A stretch of 64,000 nt of DNA from Microvelia longipes (GCA_018340805.1 JACMZG010001911.1:32784755-32848754), one strand, 5' to 3'; positions 46,641-59,080 are shown, numbered from the stretch's first letter. The notes: a model not told the origin generated them from the sequence alone. Translations and numbers: made by a program.

Positions 46641-46774
46641 ATTTCATTTTTTCGTATTTTATAAATATTTAAAATTATTGCTAAGTCTTTAATAACAGTG
46701 AATAGCGTCACAGAGAAATTATTTTCTAGATAAAATCACGAAACCTATAGATTAATATTCTTACTGTTAGCATT

Positions 46775-46845
46775 ACCATAACCACAATTACCATTACCAT
46801 TACCATGTATTACCATTACCATAACCATAATTAGCATAACCACAC
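46775..46845. repeat. (ATTACC)n minisatellite
   Basis: ATTACCATTACCATTACCAT and variants with ATAACC. Confidence 0.85.
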
Positions 46846-47049
46846 TGCAAGCTACGATATAACAGACACACACACACACTTAACTTCGTAAACTCACTCA
46901 GAAGGTGTCAGAACACCTGAAAGGAATAATGTAGCAGAAATCCTGGTTTCAAAATTTTGAGTGAAAACACCTTACGTTTCCTATATATTGACGATATAAA
47001 TGAGAAAAGAAAAAAGCTTGAAAAGTGATATTTTTAGGAGTTGGGTAAA

Positions 47050-47950
47050 GGGCTGGATCAAATAACAGAGAGGGGGGGGGGTGGTTGGGATATCTTTCTA
47101 TACTTTCTTATATATGAGTTGGAGAATCAAAAACTCGCTTATGATACAGATTAAATATCAATAAGCATCGAATGAATCCGTTTTGAGGAACAAAAGCATT
47201 AAAAAAAATTAAATCATACCTAAGGAAGATTATAATATTTAAAGAATATTATCTTTGATCTGAAAGCATAGTGCTATAATAAGGCTATTTTTATGACCTG
47301 TGTCTGTAAAAGTGAAAAAGATAATTTAAATTTAAAAACCATTGTAAAATTTCCAGAAGAAAGTTTAAATCGACTATACAGATAAAAATCTAATTGGAGT
47401 TTATTACTATAAAGATAGAAGGTAGGTAGAATTATAATCAAACCTTTGTATTTTTATTGTCTATATAATGATAATATATGTGATAGATTTTTCCAAGCCC
47501 TAGAGAACAATATCGGGAAATAACAATGTATTATTTTAAGGATCCGATGGAACCGAAATCCTGTATTTTATGTGTTTTATTATTTTCTTCACCGAGGTAT
47601 AAATAAAGCTTCTCTAGCAACGACCTAGGAGAAAATAAAGGCATAGAAATAAAAATCTTTGTTATTTAGAGTTATTTCCTTGTGTTTCATTGCTCTAAAT
47701 GTACGGTTTTTGATATTTAAGGCGTGCTTCAGAGTTTTAGCTTTTTCAACTATAAGTTTGTACACGATAACTAGTATATACTGATATTATCAAATAATAT
47801 CATTTTAATGTCTCTAATGACCTAATAAAACGAGGTTATAAGGTTCCGAAACGATGCGGACATCTAATGGACTAACGTTAAGACCATTAGAAGAACGTTG
47901 CATTATTAGAAGGTTAATTAAAAAATGTTTTTAACATTAATGTGAGCTTT
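47050..47950. other. AT-rich DNA with a G-rich tract at 47070-47090
   Basis: GAGAGGGGGGGGGGTGG near 47070. Otherwise unremarkable. Confidence 0.4.
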
Positions 47951-47959
47951 GCATACAAC

Positions 47960-48300
47960 AATGCAAATAATTCAGGCGCAGAGGTCTGGATCTTGGGCGA
48001 ATTTCCCATAAAATGTTTGCTATCGTTCTTAGTAATCTACTTCTTGCTTCATTTTCCAATTTATGCTTTGAAACTTGAGCAGTTGCACTAGTAAAAGATA
48101 CTATTTGTTTCTATTTTTTTCATATGGAATTCGCCCTACATACGGACCTTCGCGCTCGAATTATTTTTACTCGACCCTCAGTTATTTTGTATGGTTTTTC
48201 AGTTTTTGGTTACTCAGAGTGGTCGTGTCGACTCCGGATCGGTTCCCTTCGATTCAGTGCCATAGCAATAGTATGAACCCCAAATTTTACTGATTTTTTT
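47960..48300 (+). repeat. Dispersed repeat, copy B (shared with 18.59-19.68 kb)
   Basis: ATAATTCAGGCGCAGAGGTC and TGAGCAGTTGCACTAGTA align with copy A. The right end, GTTACTCAGAGTGGTCGTGT with CGACTCC, aligns with 19575-19605. The 72-codon frame at 48075 is not conserved in copy A. Confidence 0.6.
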
Positions 48301-48517
48301 AAGAATGTTGCAGATTCAACAGAGCATTAATGATATCACAACAACCTGGTTTACAAGAGAGATCGTGAACTCTCAAAGGTTGATTTTTTAAGTTTAATGT
48401 ATTTTTTGGTTAATATCATTAAAAAATTAAAACATGAATACGTGATACTATATTTAATATTATAGGAAAAACTTCTCACACCCTGATTTTAGAGCAACTT
48501 ACCCTATAAGTTTCTAT

Positions 48518-48850
48518 TTTTCTTCACTTATTACCATAGGTACAAGGAAAAGTACTGTGATCACCCAAAAAAATGGAAACCGATGTATCATCCTAATTAT
48601 CAGTTTCAGGCATTTCCATGACGTTCAGATTGGTTTTTATCATATTCTCTGTCTATGTAATGTATAAATCCCGCTGTGTTTATACCAGAGGGTCGGAACT
48701 TGGCACAAAATCATATATTAGATCTATTGATAGCCAGAACATGACTGACTGTTATCCAGACTGCCATAACATATTTTGCAGAGTCATTAAAAATTTATAA
48801 AATTCATTATAAATTCAAAAGTTCTATCGTTCGAGATGACATTGGAACAT
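48518..48850 (+). repeat. 5S-core repeat, degenerate 5' part
   Basis: TTCTTCACTTATTACCATAG and GTACAAGGAAAAGTACTGTG form the 5' hairpin. AATTATCAGTTTCAGGCATT follows, then a weak match to the GTTTATACCAGAGGGTCGGA block. Confidence 0.6.
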
Positions 48851-49184
48851 CTATTGTTTGGTGCAGACACTTAAAGTTATAAGACAAAAATTGTCAAAAC
48901 ATGGATCAAAATCATGAAGTTTATTGCATCAAATTATATTATCAAATCATGTACATAGATCATGTTATACATTGATGAAATATAGTGCTAATATACTTAA
49001 CTCTATTAATACGAAACTAGCAGCCAAGTATGAACACAGGTCCCTAATGCATTCGTATACTTAATATAAAAGTACAACCCGTAATATTTGATTGAATGCC
49101 TATCTGCCGTATTATTTTTATGTGCTTTAATTAACCTTAGATATTTGGTTACCTAATAATTCTAAGGCCAAGCATAGATAAGCC

Positions 49185-49505
49185 GAAGTAGTACCACCTT
49201 GAGCTCCAGTTAATTATGACATTCTGAAGAGAAGCAAAGCGGATCCAAAGTCATAACTCCCCAGACTTTGGTTAACCTCTTTATCCTGAGTTAAAGGACT
49301 TTATTCATTACGGGAAGTTATATCTACGCCTTTTGTTCGATTACAGCTTCGAGGGAGGTCAGTGCCTTGATGAGTGACCGATGGGAATATAAATAATGTA
49401 TTTACAGTCTGAGGACGACTGATGCGAATCCAAAGTAGTGAGGATGAGCGTAGCGAATCCTATGAGGTGAGAAAAAGTTCCGAAGTACCCCGAATCCAAT
49501 TTTTG
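49185..49505 (+). repeat. 5S-core repeat, 3' fragments including the 5S core
   Basis: A degenerate 3' module (TTCTGAAGAGAAGCAAAGCG) lies at about 49230. A second piece at 49343-49505 has the 5S-like core (CAGCTTCGAGGGAGGTCAGT, GCCTTGATGAGTGACCGATG), GGATGAGCGTAGCGAATCCT and the terminus AAGTTCCGAAGTACCCCGAA. Confidence 0.7.
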
Positions 49506-49509
49506 TTCA

Positions 49510-50770
49510 AGTAGAATCCTATAATTTGTAAATAAGGCAAACTATACAATTTATTATTATTGTTTTCATACACATCAAAGGAAATGCTTAACTTTTATTG
49601 TGTAGAATTTTTTTATAAAGTCTGAGTGTAAAATCATTTCAGTATTTTTAATAAGACCAATTTGCAACTACAAAGAGTACAATCATAAATCAAAATTTCA
49701 ATTTTGCTTCCACGCATAAAGATTGATTTAATCATTACGCTTTATTGAAGTAATAATAGCATTAATTATTTATAATGACATTAAAAATATCGATTTATGT
49801 TAATTATGGTTATTATTTTCAAAGGTTGCATTTACAAAATAATAAAACCAAAATGATATTTCAACAAGAAGTATTATAGGAATCGATTAAACTTATTAAA
49901 AAAATAATTGTAAACACTATCATGCAAAGTTTTTAACTAAAAATTGAATACTGAACTTTTAATATACGTAAAATAAAATATACGTACATAAAGAAATTAT
50001 AAAAGAAAGATTTTACAAAGCATAAAACTTTTAAATAAATAGTAAATCTCAAATTCTAAACAACTTAAAAAGAAAAATATAGAAAGGGGTTGAATATAAG
50101 AATCAATTGAAAATAAAAATAACTTAAATCAAAAGTTAAATAAAATTGAATGAAAAAGTTTAAAGCATACTGCAAAAGAGTGTTGTTATATTAAAATTGC
50201 AAGTAAAAAATAGAAATGGAAAAAATTATTATTGGAATCAAAATTGGATATTTATGTTACATAAATAATTTTTTGTGATAAAAAAAAGATATCACATGTC
50301 AATTCTAAATAAGTACATAAAATGAAGTAAATAAAAGTACGCTTAATAAGTGTATTTAAATATAGAGCATAGGAAAAATATTACAAAATTAATATAAAAG
50401 TTTTACAATTAAAAATAAATTAAACTTGTTAAATATACAAATTTTAAAATATTATAAACCTTGCATATAATTATTAATTTTTTGTTTTATAACTTAATTA
50501 TAAATCAAACCGCTATAATAATAACTTTAATTTAAAATTGATTTCAAAAAATTCTTTCCCGCTATAAAGGGGATTTTGAATAAGTAAAGCTGAGATTGAA
50601 GATGAGCGAATTCAAGAAGGAAGATGTTTGTTCAAATGGATAGCTTTTGTTTCTGTCTGCTATCGTGATGGTGCTGGTTTTTATGGTTTTTTTCTCTAAA
50701 TGGAGTTTAACGCTATAGATGTAAATAAGACATTGATAACAGGCTAACGAGAACATGGTTAAATAGTGAA
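49510..50770. other. Very AT-rich DNA, nothing recognised
   Basis: Long AT-rich stretch. The minus-strand frame at 50562-50801 runs into the palindrome and has no known motif. Confidence 0.4.
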
Positions 50771-50777
50771 AATGTAT

Positions 50778-50885
50778 GTCTTCCGGTAGTGACCGCGTCA
50801 ATGTAGATGATTCTTCATCTAAATTGACGTGGTCACCACCGGAAGACCTAAATCTTCAAGACAATAACCGCGGAAGCCTACGCAG
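50778..50885. repeat. 33-bp palindrome from the 21.9-kb retroelement block
   Basis: GTCTTCCGGTAGTGACCGCG at 50778 and its inverse ending at 50847 form 33-bp arms (three mismatches) around a TTCT loop. The right arm continues to ACAATAACCGCGGAAGCCTA, the conserved block seen at 21.90-21.98 kb. So two partial copies of one terminal block sit head to head. Confidence 0.8.
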
Positions 50886-51287
50886 TTTATTACGGCTAAA
50901 TACTATTGTTCATAATAGTAGCTTTACAAAATTCTGTCTGAGTTAGTTTAAACATAGCCCAGCTTAGCTTTCATCCGTAAGATAAACAGTTGGAGTCTGT
51001 GGCATATCAATAATTGATTCAATAAGTGGCTATGAAAATACGCAAAGTAAAAGGTTTTAATTGATTCTATGGATAGTTCTAAAGAAGCCTTTCTTCTCAT
51101 ATAAATACCAGTACATAATTTTTATTTAAATAATTAATTTTGTGGCTTTCAGCCTAATCTATTGTCAATGGTTACACCTGAAACTTAAACGATTGAAGTG
51201 ACGAAGATTTAATGTCATAAAGTAAAGTCTCTGTTTTGTCAACGTTTTACATATACTTATATATGTAATATATAAGTATATATTACT

Positions 51288-51482
<195 letters not shown>

Positions 51483-51584
51483 GTGTCAAATGTTAACTGT
51501 AACGGTCAAATTTTTAACGAATTACTTAAATTTTTGATGTGCAAAATTGGCAAAATAAGTTATCGTAGTAAAAAAAATACTATA

Positions 51585-51800
51585 TTCCGGGTAGCACAAC
51601 TAGAGTTTTTTAAGTTTCAACTTTCTAGGGACAGCGGGAGTTATGCGTGATACAGTCAGACATCCACACACTAACACTCACACAGCATAATGAAAACCAC
51701 TTAAAACGTCATACAAATGCATGAAAGAGGTAATTATATTCAAAATTCGATTTGATATATTTAGGGTGAACACAATACTTACTTACAGTTAGTTGGTGAG
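51585..51800 (-). repeat. 5S-core repeat, degenerate 5' part
   Basis: The plus strand reads TTCCGGGTAGCACAACTAGA, TTTCAACTTTCTAGGGACAG, GGGAGTTATG and CACACACTAACACTCACACA, the minus-strand image of the conserved block. The terminal hairpin is decayed. Confidence 0.55.
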
Positions 51801-52237
51801 AAAAATATATACTACGAAATTTAAACGAAATGCTTGTAATAAATTAATTGCATAATTCTTGCGGACATCGATGCCTTTACCGCCACACTAATTAAAAACT
51901 TGAAAAACGTGGTTTCCAGGACAAAAAATAAGGGTTGACATTAGACGCAATTTCTTGAGTAGAGAATTCTCTTTTTTATATTTTCTGAACTTAAACTAAA
52001 TCAGATAAATAAGAATCGATCAGAAGTTTTATCCAAGGAGGCTACAGTTAATTTGAAGAAATTAGATTAAATGTCTGAACCCTAAGATCGCTAATTCTAT
52101 TTGACAATTGTCTAGACCTAGACAAATAATATTTTTATAAAGTCAATACCATTTAGTAGTTATCGGAATTACTGTATTTCAACAAATATCTTTATTTATT
52201 TAATTTATATACAAAGTAAATAATATAAAATAATACC

Positions 52238-52850
52238 AAGTAAAATAAAATACTACTTGATTCTATACGAATGGAACTGCAATATGCCATATAAAAATTA
52301 AAATTTATACAGAAGGGAAATAGCGAGAATCAAAATATTAATTAAATCAATGGTGATTCAAAATAGATCACGGCAAAAACAAGAACAGCCAAAATATTGA
52401 GTCTATGTCAGCGCTTCTCAACCTTTTCTTCACCCCGACCCAAAAATTTTAATGGTAACTAACCCGCGACCCAAAAAGTTTGATGGTAACTAACTCACGA
52501 TCCAAAAAGTTTAATGGTAACTAACTCACGGTCCAAAAAAGTTGATGGTAACTAACCCGCGACCCAAAAAGTTTGATGGTAACTAACTCACGATCCAAAA
52601 CAGTTGATGGTAACTAACCCGCGACCAAAAAAGCTTAATGGTAACTAACCCACGACCCAAAAAGTTTAATGCGACCCAATTCTTGTACCTCTTACATAAA
52701 CATGTTTTGCTAAAATAAAATAAAGTAAAATAAAATGCTACTTAATTCTATACGTCTGGAACTACAATATGCACTGTAAGAATTAAAATTTATATGGAAG
52801 GGTAATAGCGAGTATCAAAAATATGAATTATATCAATGGTGACCCAAAAA
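52238..52850 (+). repeat. 125-bp direct repeats flanking a minisatellite
   Basis: AAGTAAAATAAAATACTACT at 52238 and AAGTAAAATAAAATGCTACT at 52723 begin copies of about 125 bp that both end near ATCAATGGTGA. A second pair (AATTCTTGTACCTCTTACAT at 52678, AATTCTTGTATCTTTTACAT at 52951) shows the same segmental duplication. Confidence 0.8.
52409..52675 (+). mobile_element. hAT-like terminus with an expanded 31-bp minisatellite
   Basis: CAGCGCTTCTCAACCTTTTC at 52409 followed by CCCCGACCCAAAA is typical of hAT transposon ends (CAG-G-TTCTCAACC, then GCGACCC). From about 52433 a 31-bp unit (TAACTAACCCGCGACCCAAA, AAGTTTAATGG) repeats about seven times. More units follow at 52838-52955. TTTTGGGTCGCTACCCA at 54010 could be the decayed other end. 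No transposase was seen. Confidence 0.6.
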
Positions 52851-53088
52851 GTTTAAAAACTTTAAAGTTTAATGGTAATCAACCCACGACCCAAAAGTTT
52901 AATGGTAACTAACCCACACGACCCAAAAAGTTTAATGGTAACTAACCCAAATTCTTGTATCTTTTACATGAACATGTTTTGCTGCTCAAATATTTTGATG
53001 ATAGCCAAATTAATTTACAAAACAGGCACTTGTATAGTGCTGTATTTTAAAATAGTAAATTATTATTTGCTGTTACATTTATTATTGT

Positions 53089-53515
53089 GGCCGCCTCCAG
53101 GGCCGAGGTCGTTAAGGCGTTAGTCTTTAATCTGACCTTTGACACCCACAGAGGTCTGGGGTTCACATCCCAGGTTACGCTCTCAGTTTATAGAAGATTA
53201 TTGTTTAGATAAATTATCGCCAACTTTAGAATTTACTTTGAGCGTAACGGTTGCTACTACCACCCGAGGTGGTTCCCGCAGGGGTTATCCCTGATGAGCC
53301 GCAAGGCTCTAAACGAACATTATCATTATTATTATTATTATTTATTATTTATTATTATTATTATTTATATTATTTATTATATTATTATTTATTATTATTA
53401 TTATTTATTATTTATTATTATTTATTATTTATTATTTATTATTTATTATTTATTATTTATTATTTATTATTTATTATTTATTATATTTTATTATTTATTA
53501 TTTATTATTGTTGTG
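53089..53515 (+). mobile_element. tRNA-derived SINE with (ATT)n tail
   Basis: The head resembles a leucine- or serine-type tRNA: A box GGCCGAGGTCGTTAAGGCG at 53101-53119 and B box GGTTCACATCC at 53160-53170, the RNA polymerase III promoter spacing. The body ends in GGTGGTTCCCGCAGGGG and CCGCAAGGCTC and then runs into about 190 bp of ATT/ATTT repeats. The 3' half recurs on the minus strand at 7.06-7.21 kb. The long tyrosine/leucine frames are the tail translated. Confidence 0.8.
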
Positions 53516-53524
53516 GACAATTAA

Positions 53525-56200
53525 AATTGTCCACAGTTGCATACTTTGTTAGAGCATGTCACAAATTATAAATTGGCGAGCGCAACGAGTCAGTTTTTCA
53601 TTTTAGTAGTTTTTCTTATTTTGGGGTCGTTTAAGCAGTTAGAAAACTCTACAACGGGCAATACTCCCATTTGAATTTTTCCTGAATACAGCTTAGAATA
53701 AAAACAATTTATTAGACCAACAAAATTTGAATGTAACATAAATTATACATAGAGCCAGCCATATGTGTCTAACAAGGGGACAGTCGACTTAAGTTCTAAT
53801 CAATGTCAATACAAGTTAAAAGAGAAAATGAAGTCAATAAAATATTTTTATTTTATTTAATTCTTCAAATAAAAATATTAATTTTCTTCTTATTTAAGAA
53901 GAAAAAGTAGGATTTCTTCAAAAGTAGGATACTTATATTTTTACATATATTTTAAAAATGTTATTTAAAAATAATATACTTTTACTAATTATTTTCTCGT
54001 AACCCAATTTTGGGTCGCTACCCAAGAGACTAGGTGACATATTTTTTCCCAGTAAGTAAAAATATTTTATAATATTATAAACCCTATGATGGATAAGAAA
54101 AAATAAGCAGTAACCTTTCTGTTGGGTATAAAGATTGTCGGGTACAGATCTCTAGACTTCAGGTTTTGTAAGTAAACAACTTTATTTTAAAAATAACAGC
54201 CCTTTTGGTGTCTAACAAAAAAATAAAAAAATAAAAATTCTGTCACCAAAATAAACTAACTACCTTAAAAAAGTGAACCTTAAGCAATTGTCTCGTCTTT
54301 TTAATTATTTTGCATTTTTTTATCTTTAGCTTATACCTAAAATGGCTTACAAAGACCAGAAAAAAAGATTAAAGTTAAGGTAAAAAATTACAAAAGAAGA
54401 GCCTTAGTGTAGGTGTCAAATTAAAATCGTCTAACCTTGACCTTTAAATTGCTTTCGGATTAAGTGAAGGAATAACTGCAAAAACAGCACCCTCATAATT
54501 TTATCTCACAAATACTAAAATTTTAAGTACTAAATTTTAGTTATAACCTGATACTAGAAGTTCATAACCTTTATGACAGAAGTGTTCATCAAGTCGAACT
54601 TGATGGAAAGAGACAAAATATGGCTAAGATCAGTTCTGAATTTATCCAGAGAACACCCAGTCTTACTCTTTTAGAGTAATTTTCTTATCTTGAGCCTTTG
54701 TCATCGATACTATCTTTGGCTTCCACAAAAAATGGGAGGTTCTCAGATTTTCAGAAAATCAAATCAACCGTCGTCATATCAATGTGATGTCTAAAAAATG
54801 AATTTTAAGTTTTTGTTATTTTTTTAACACTTGATATCAAGCATTTGTCCATACTAAAATACATGAAACATTCAAACCGCGGAAGCCAATGTTTACATAA
54901 CAAATTTGCTTATCAGATAAGAAGCCTAAAAGTTCGTGTTTAAGACTTTTTCCACCTGTTACATTCCAACCAATTTTCTGTTAAATAAAACCAATTTTCC
55001 CTCCAATACCAACTCAATGAGCTTCTCTGATATTCTCTTGGGACTGGATATTCCCAAAACAAATAATGGAGGAGCAATTCGTTTTTCCTTCCTATTTTAC
55101 TCAATAAAAATGATAATATAGAACATAGTACAGTTTTTTGCTGGATTTCATTAATAATCATTTTTAGCCAATCTAATTTAAATATATCAAATTATATTCA
55201 AAGGTTTATGGCGTCAATAAATGTTAAAATTATTAGTTGTGAATAGAAAACAAAAATTTTACTAAAAACTTCTTTAGTGTAATTGAACTGAAATAAAACA
55301 TACTCGTTATGTAATAAATAAAACAATAATACAACTAAACTTTCAGTAAAATTCCTAAATCATTAAACACTAAAGATATTCATATTTTAAAAATGAATAC
55401 ATAAAAGGAACTCAAAACTCGTAATAATAACTCAGTAAATTTTTATGAATTCACAAATCCTTGTGAAATTCACGGATCAAAAGAAAAAATTAAATAAATG
55501 GTAACCGTCATCTCTTAAAAGTAAGTTTTTGGGCAATGTGACACCCGTGCAATCTATTGAGTGCGATATTTTGATCTATGTGAAGGAAATGCTCTTGGTA
55601 AATACATTAAACGAAAATATAAAAGGAAATATTATTTTTCCTTTTCTTATAAGAACAATAATGCTGTATCATTTCTTGAAAAAATCAGATTTATGAAAGC
55701 CAAACACGTAAAAAGAAATGAAAAAATAACCCCTGGCAACAAGATTTATGGAGATTCATATATGGCTCTTGGAACACTTTTTACTAGCTTGCCGTATAAA
55801 ATTTAATATATAATGTAATAACATTTTTATGTAGTGCCATTTTATTGTTGAATTTGCAAGATATATTTATATTAAACATGTATAACAAAGCAACAGCCAC
55901 CGTTTTAATACTATGTTTAATGCTGGTTCAAAATGTTATAATTATCAAAACACCGAACAAATTAAATTAATTAAATAAATTGAAAAGTATAATTAACAGA
56001 AACCTTACTGACGTCAAAATAATTTGTTATTGATATAAATTAGATCATTAGACTTTTCAAATATGTCCTCAGGGCTAAAAATAAAAAAAAAAATATGCCC
56101 TCGGATCTTTACACACCCCGAACAAGTCACGGCAAGCCTTTTAAATGGTTCTTTGATAAGCAGCTTGAACATCTTTATCTCAAATGAATGTAGCAATAGG
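53525..56200. other. AT-rich DNA, no recognised gene
   Basis: A decayed hAT-like end near 54010 is the only hint. An 81-codon plus-strand frame at 55561-55806 is lysine-rich with no motif that I know. Frames at 54936-55161 overlap on both strands and are probably chance. Confidence 0.35.
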
Positions 56201-56229
56201 TTTTCCAAGTTCTAACTATATACTTTTTA

Positions 56230-56780
56230 AGAGCCATCATAAAATTACAGCAAGAATAATCTAAACAGGCTCAGAAGTGGAAGAAATAAGCTGATTCCTA
56301 GCTATTGTGCTGTCCAAGAATAGCATAGCAATAGTACCTCCATAGTGTGCCTTAGAGCATAAAGGACTTCAATACAATCCTGAAAGAGCGTAGACAAGCA
56401 TTTCCAACCTAATATTATTATGTTTCTGACAGCTTGGCAAGTAAAGAAAAATTTATCTGTGACTGTTCGCGAGTCCTTCTCAGTAAAGACTAGGAAGGTA
56501 TGCTTAGGGCGAATCTACCTAAACTCATGCTGATGTTAAAACGTGGTTCCTACAGTCCATCCATCCGAGAACCATTGACAAACAAAATATCTCGAGAGGA
56601 TTAGGATATAAAATAAGTTCTTAGATTCCAATTCTCCCTGGTGTAAATGGATCCAAGATCAATGAAAATTTCTCCAACATCGAGTGTGGAGTCTGTTAAA
56701 AATGGAATCGTCTTCTTATAGTCAACTCTTAAGCCAATCAAGGCAACCAGAATGAGCAACAAAAAATACAACCAGAGCTT
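56230..56780 (-). pseudogene. LINE RNase H domain remnant
   Basis: Read on the minus strand in shifting frames, FVNGSRMDG (56558-56585) resembles the FTDGSKM-type start of a LINE RNase H domain, with the catalytic Asp changed to Asn. About 90 codons on, QDCIEVLYALRHTMEVLLL matches the segment just before the WVPGH motif in R1/Jockey-type RNase H domains. The WVPGH itself is degraded. RNase H removes the RNA strand during retrotransposition. The upstream RT part is not recognisable. Several stops and frame changes make it a pseudogene, and the clade is uncertain. Confidence 0.5.
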
Positions 56781-56799
56781 GGTCCAGCTTAGTTTTTAG

Positions 56800-58560
56800 A
56801 TGAGGGAACTGTTATTTATAAAAAATACTCCAAGATACATAACACTGATAAGATTTGAAAAGTTTTGTACTAAATCTCATCTACCATCCATATCTATTTT
56901 AATTTTTGGAAATAATATGCGTATGACGTTAGCGATTGTTACCTAATTTGAAGTTTTTATCAGGGTTTATAAAAATGTGAGCAGGAAAAAATTGATAAAG
57001 ATTAACTCAATAACACGTTATCCCAGAAGCTTTTGGTTTCTGGCAGTTTGTAACATAACGTCAAAAGTTATAAAAACATCTAGCAACATTGTACCACAAG
57101 AGCTAAATTTATTTTTTTCTTTAACAGCTCTTTATAACTTGTAAAAGAGGAAAACTTGAAACTTCTACAAAGTTTTTTAGCTTTAAGTTTTGACTTATTT
57201 CATACAAGTTAAGATAAGTAAAGAGTAAGATCTGATAATTAATTCAAGGGTTCTTTTTCCTTTCCTCGCTTTTTTAAAAAGTAATTTTAGTTTAAAAAGA
57301 AAAGTCAGTTTAATAAATCGAATTCAATAAAAGAATTTAATGAGAATAAGTTAAAGAAACAAAACTTTTACATTAACACCTTATATAACAAAAAAAAAGT
57401 TGAAAGTTAATTGATTAAAAATTAATTAAATACACAGTTATATTCTTCTACATAATAAGATGAATATGTAAAAAAAATGAAATGTGAAATATGAATATGT
57501 GATCATTTTTGCTGATTCGTCAAAATAATTGAAGCTATTGTCGAAACTCTCAGTTGGATATTAATATCCAACAGCAAGTATTGACGCTAGCTGATTCTTT
57601 AATTGCTTCTTCATCTTACGGTAAAAATAACATCTTAGAGATAAGACGATAATATACAAATATTTTAAATTTTACTGAAATTAACATAAAACAAAATATA
57701 CAGAAATAAAATAATTCTGGCAGAACCTTAATTCAAATTAATATATGCTTATGATTGCATTCGTATACACAAAATTCTAATCTAGTATGATCAAAATAGA
57801 AATTACAATAATATTTTAGAAGTTCTTGGGTGAATAAAAAATATTAAGTTCTATCATCAATCAATACTATTGGGAGAAGAGGTATTAATTAAGTAATTTG
57901 TAAAATAAAGTTTAGGTAAAGTTAGTTTTTAATGACGGAGTAAGAGCACCGGTGCGGCAAAGTAAGGACTTCTATTCAAGGAATAGAAGGAATAGACGAT
58001 AAATTTTACTTTGGTTGATGAAGAAATAGTTAGAGTAGTTTAAAGAAGTTATAAGGGTTGTTATAAATTTAATTTACTTTACTTCAGTAAGAATTCGGTG
58101 CTTGAATAAATCAATTACAAGTTGTAAGAAGTATCTTTCTTGATTCAAATATTTCTGAGATTAAAATATTTCTAAGATGAATTAGTGGGCATTTCTTGAT
58201 GAAATTAAAGATTTGACAGAGCCGTAATTTTTATTTCCTTTAAGATAGGAATAAAAAAATTGCCCTCAGAGGCCACAGGGAGAACTAAGTTTTCCAACAC
58301 TGATTCAATGGTAAGTATATTGGTGAGGCATTCCACAGAAGGGTTCGAAGAAACACGACTTTGACTAGCTTTGATGTCGGCATATTGGTTTCTCCGGAGC
58401 GTGCACACTGCTAGGCCCGTTTAGAAAAGTAATTTGCAGATCGGTTGTCATTTGTATTATTTATGGTTTTATTATCATATTATTTTTATTAAATTGCTTT
58501 TATATGTATTAAGCGATTTTTCTGAGAACCGTATCAGGGCAACGTACTTACAATAAAATT
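56800..58560. other. AT-rich DNA, nothing recognised
   Basis: No gene or repeat boundary. One minus-strand frame (58205-58408) has no motif. AACAGCTC hairpins are too short to call. Confidence 0.35.
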
Positions 58561-58750
58561 ACAGGGGTTGTAGGCTAACCAAGGTGGAGAAAGAGATAAG
58601 ACACCGTCTACCCAACTACCTCCCCAACTTCTAGCACCACTCCTAATTTGGGATCTGAAAGCCAAACAGAATAGATCGTCCACCCTCTTCACTCCGGTCA
58701 TCCGAAAAACCTCAAAATCGTCTATTTTACTCAGCGGCTTGTCTGTTGAG
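58560..58750. repeat. GC-richer segment related to 11.08-11.15 kb
   Basis: CTCTTCACTCCGGTCATCCG and AAAAACCTC resemble CACCTCAACTTCCGTCATCC and GAACAACCTC at 11115. Probably a shared old repeat. Confidence 0.4.
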
Positions 58751-58861
58751 GGTTTGGGGTCATGATTGTTCTCCTGAAGTAGTATTAGTAGTTTAGTAAG
58801 AGGTAAACATTTCCAAACGTATTAATCGTAAAACTTAATTTATTTAAATAAAGCATTACAA

Positions 58862-59080
58862 GGCGGAACAAAAGACTCCCCTCTTAAATTTTGAGCTGTT
58901 AAACATAAATTAATAAAACTTAAAGTACTTGTTATGTAAAAAAGGAACTTTTTATTGATGGTGTAGTTAACTTCAGGTGTCCCATGCAAAACCAAATTTT
59001 GTAAAAGAACAGATACAAGTAAATTGGAGAGAAATTTTTATTAGGCATTTTGGTTCTAGAGATGAATACAAGACATGCTG
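58862..59080. mobile_element. MITE of the GGTGGTCCAAAAGTC family, left part
   Basis: GGAACAAAAGACTCCCCTCT, AAATTTTGAGCTGTTAAACA and TTGATGGTGTAGTTAACTTC match the family. The layout is the inverse of the copy at 24.3 kb. The outermost bases and right end have decayed. Confidence 0.65.

Larger units (their letters stand above)
46228..47012 (-). repeat. 5S-core repeat interrupted by another dispersed repeat
   Basis: The 5S-like core (about 46228-46275, CATCCATCCAGAGCTCACTT and CGATGCTGCTTACC) and middle part lie at 46228-46480. The CTGCAAGCTACGATATAACA block and the 5' end lie at 46845-47012. The intervening stretch carries the repeat shared with 42.24 kb and an ATTACC minisatellite. Confidence 0.7.

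Noticed and set aside
52433..52675. Regular 31-bp repeats that could suggest a CRISPR array
   Set aside because: Units are contiguous with no unique spacers, the DNA is eukaryotic, and the unit derives from a transposon end.
53251..53571. 106-codon frame with long I/Y/L runs
   Set aside because: It is the ATT tail of a SINE.
55561..55806. 81-codon lysine-rich plus-strand frame as a small gene
   Set aside because: It has no recognised motif and a codon make-up typical of AT-rich chance frames. No promoter or splice context was seen.
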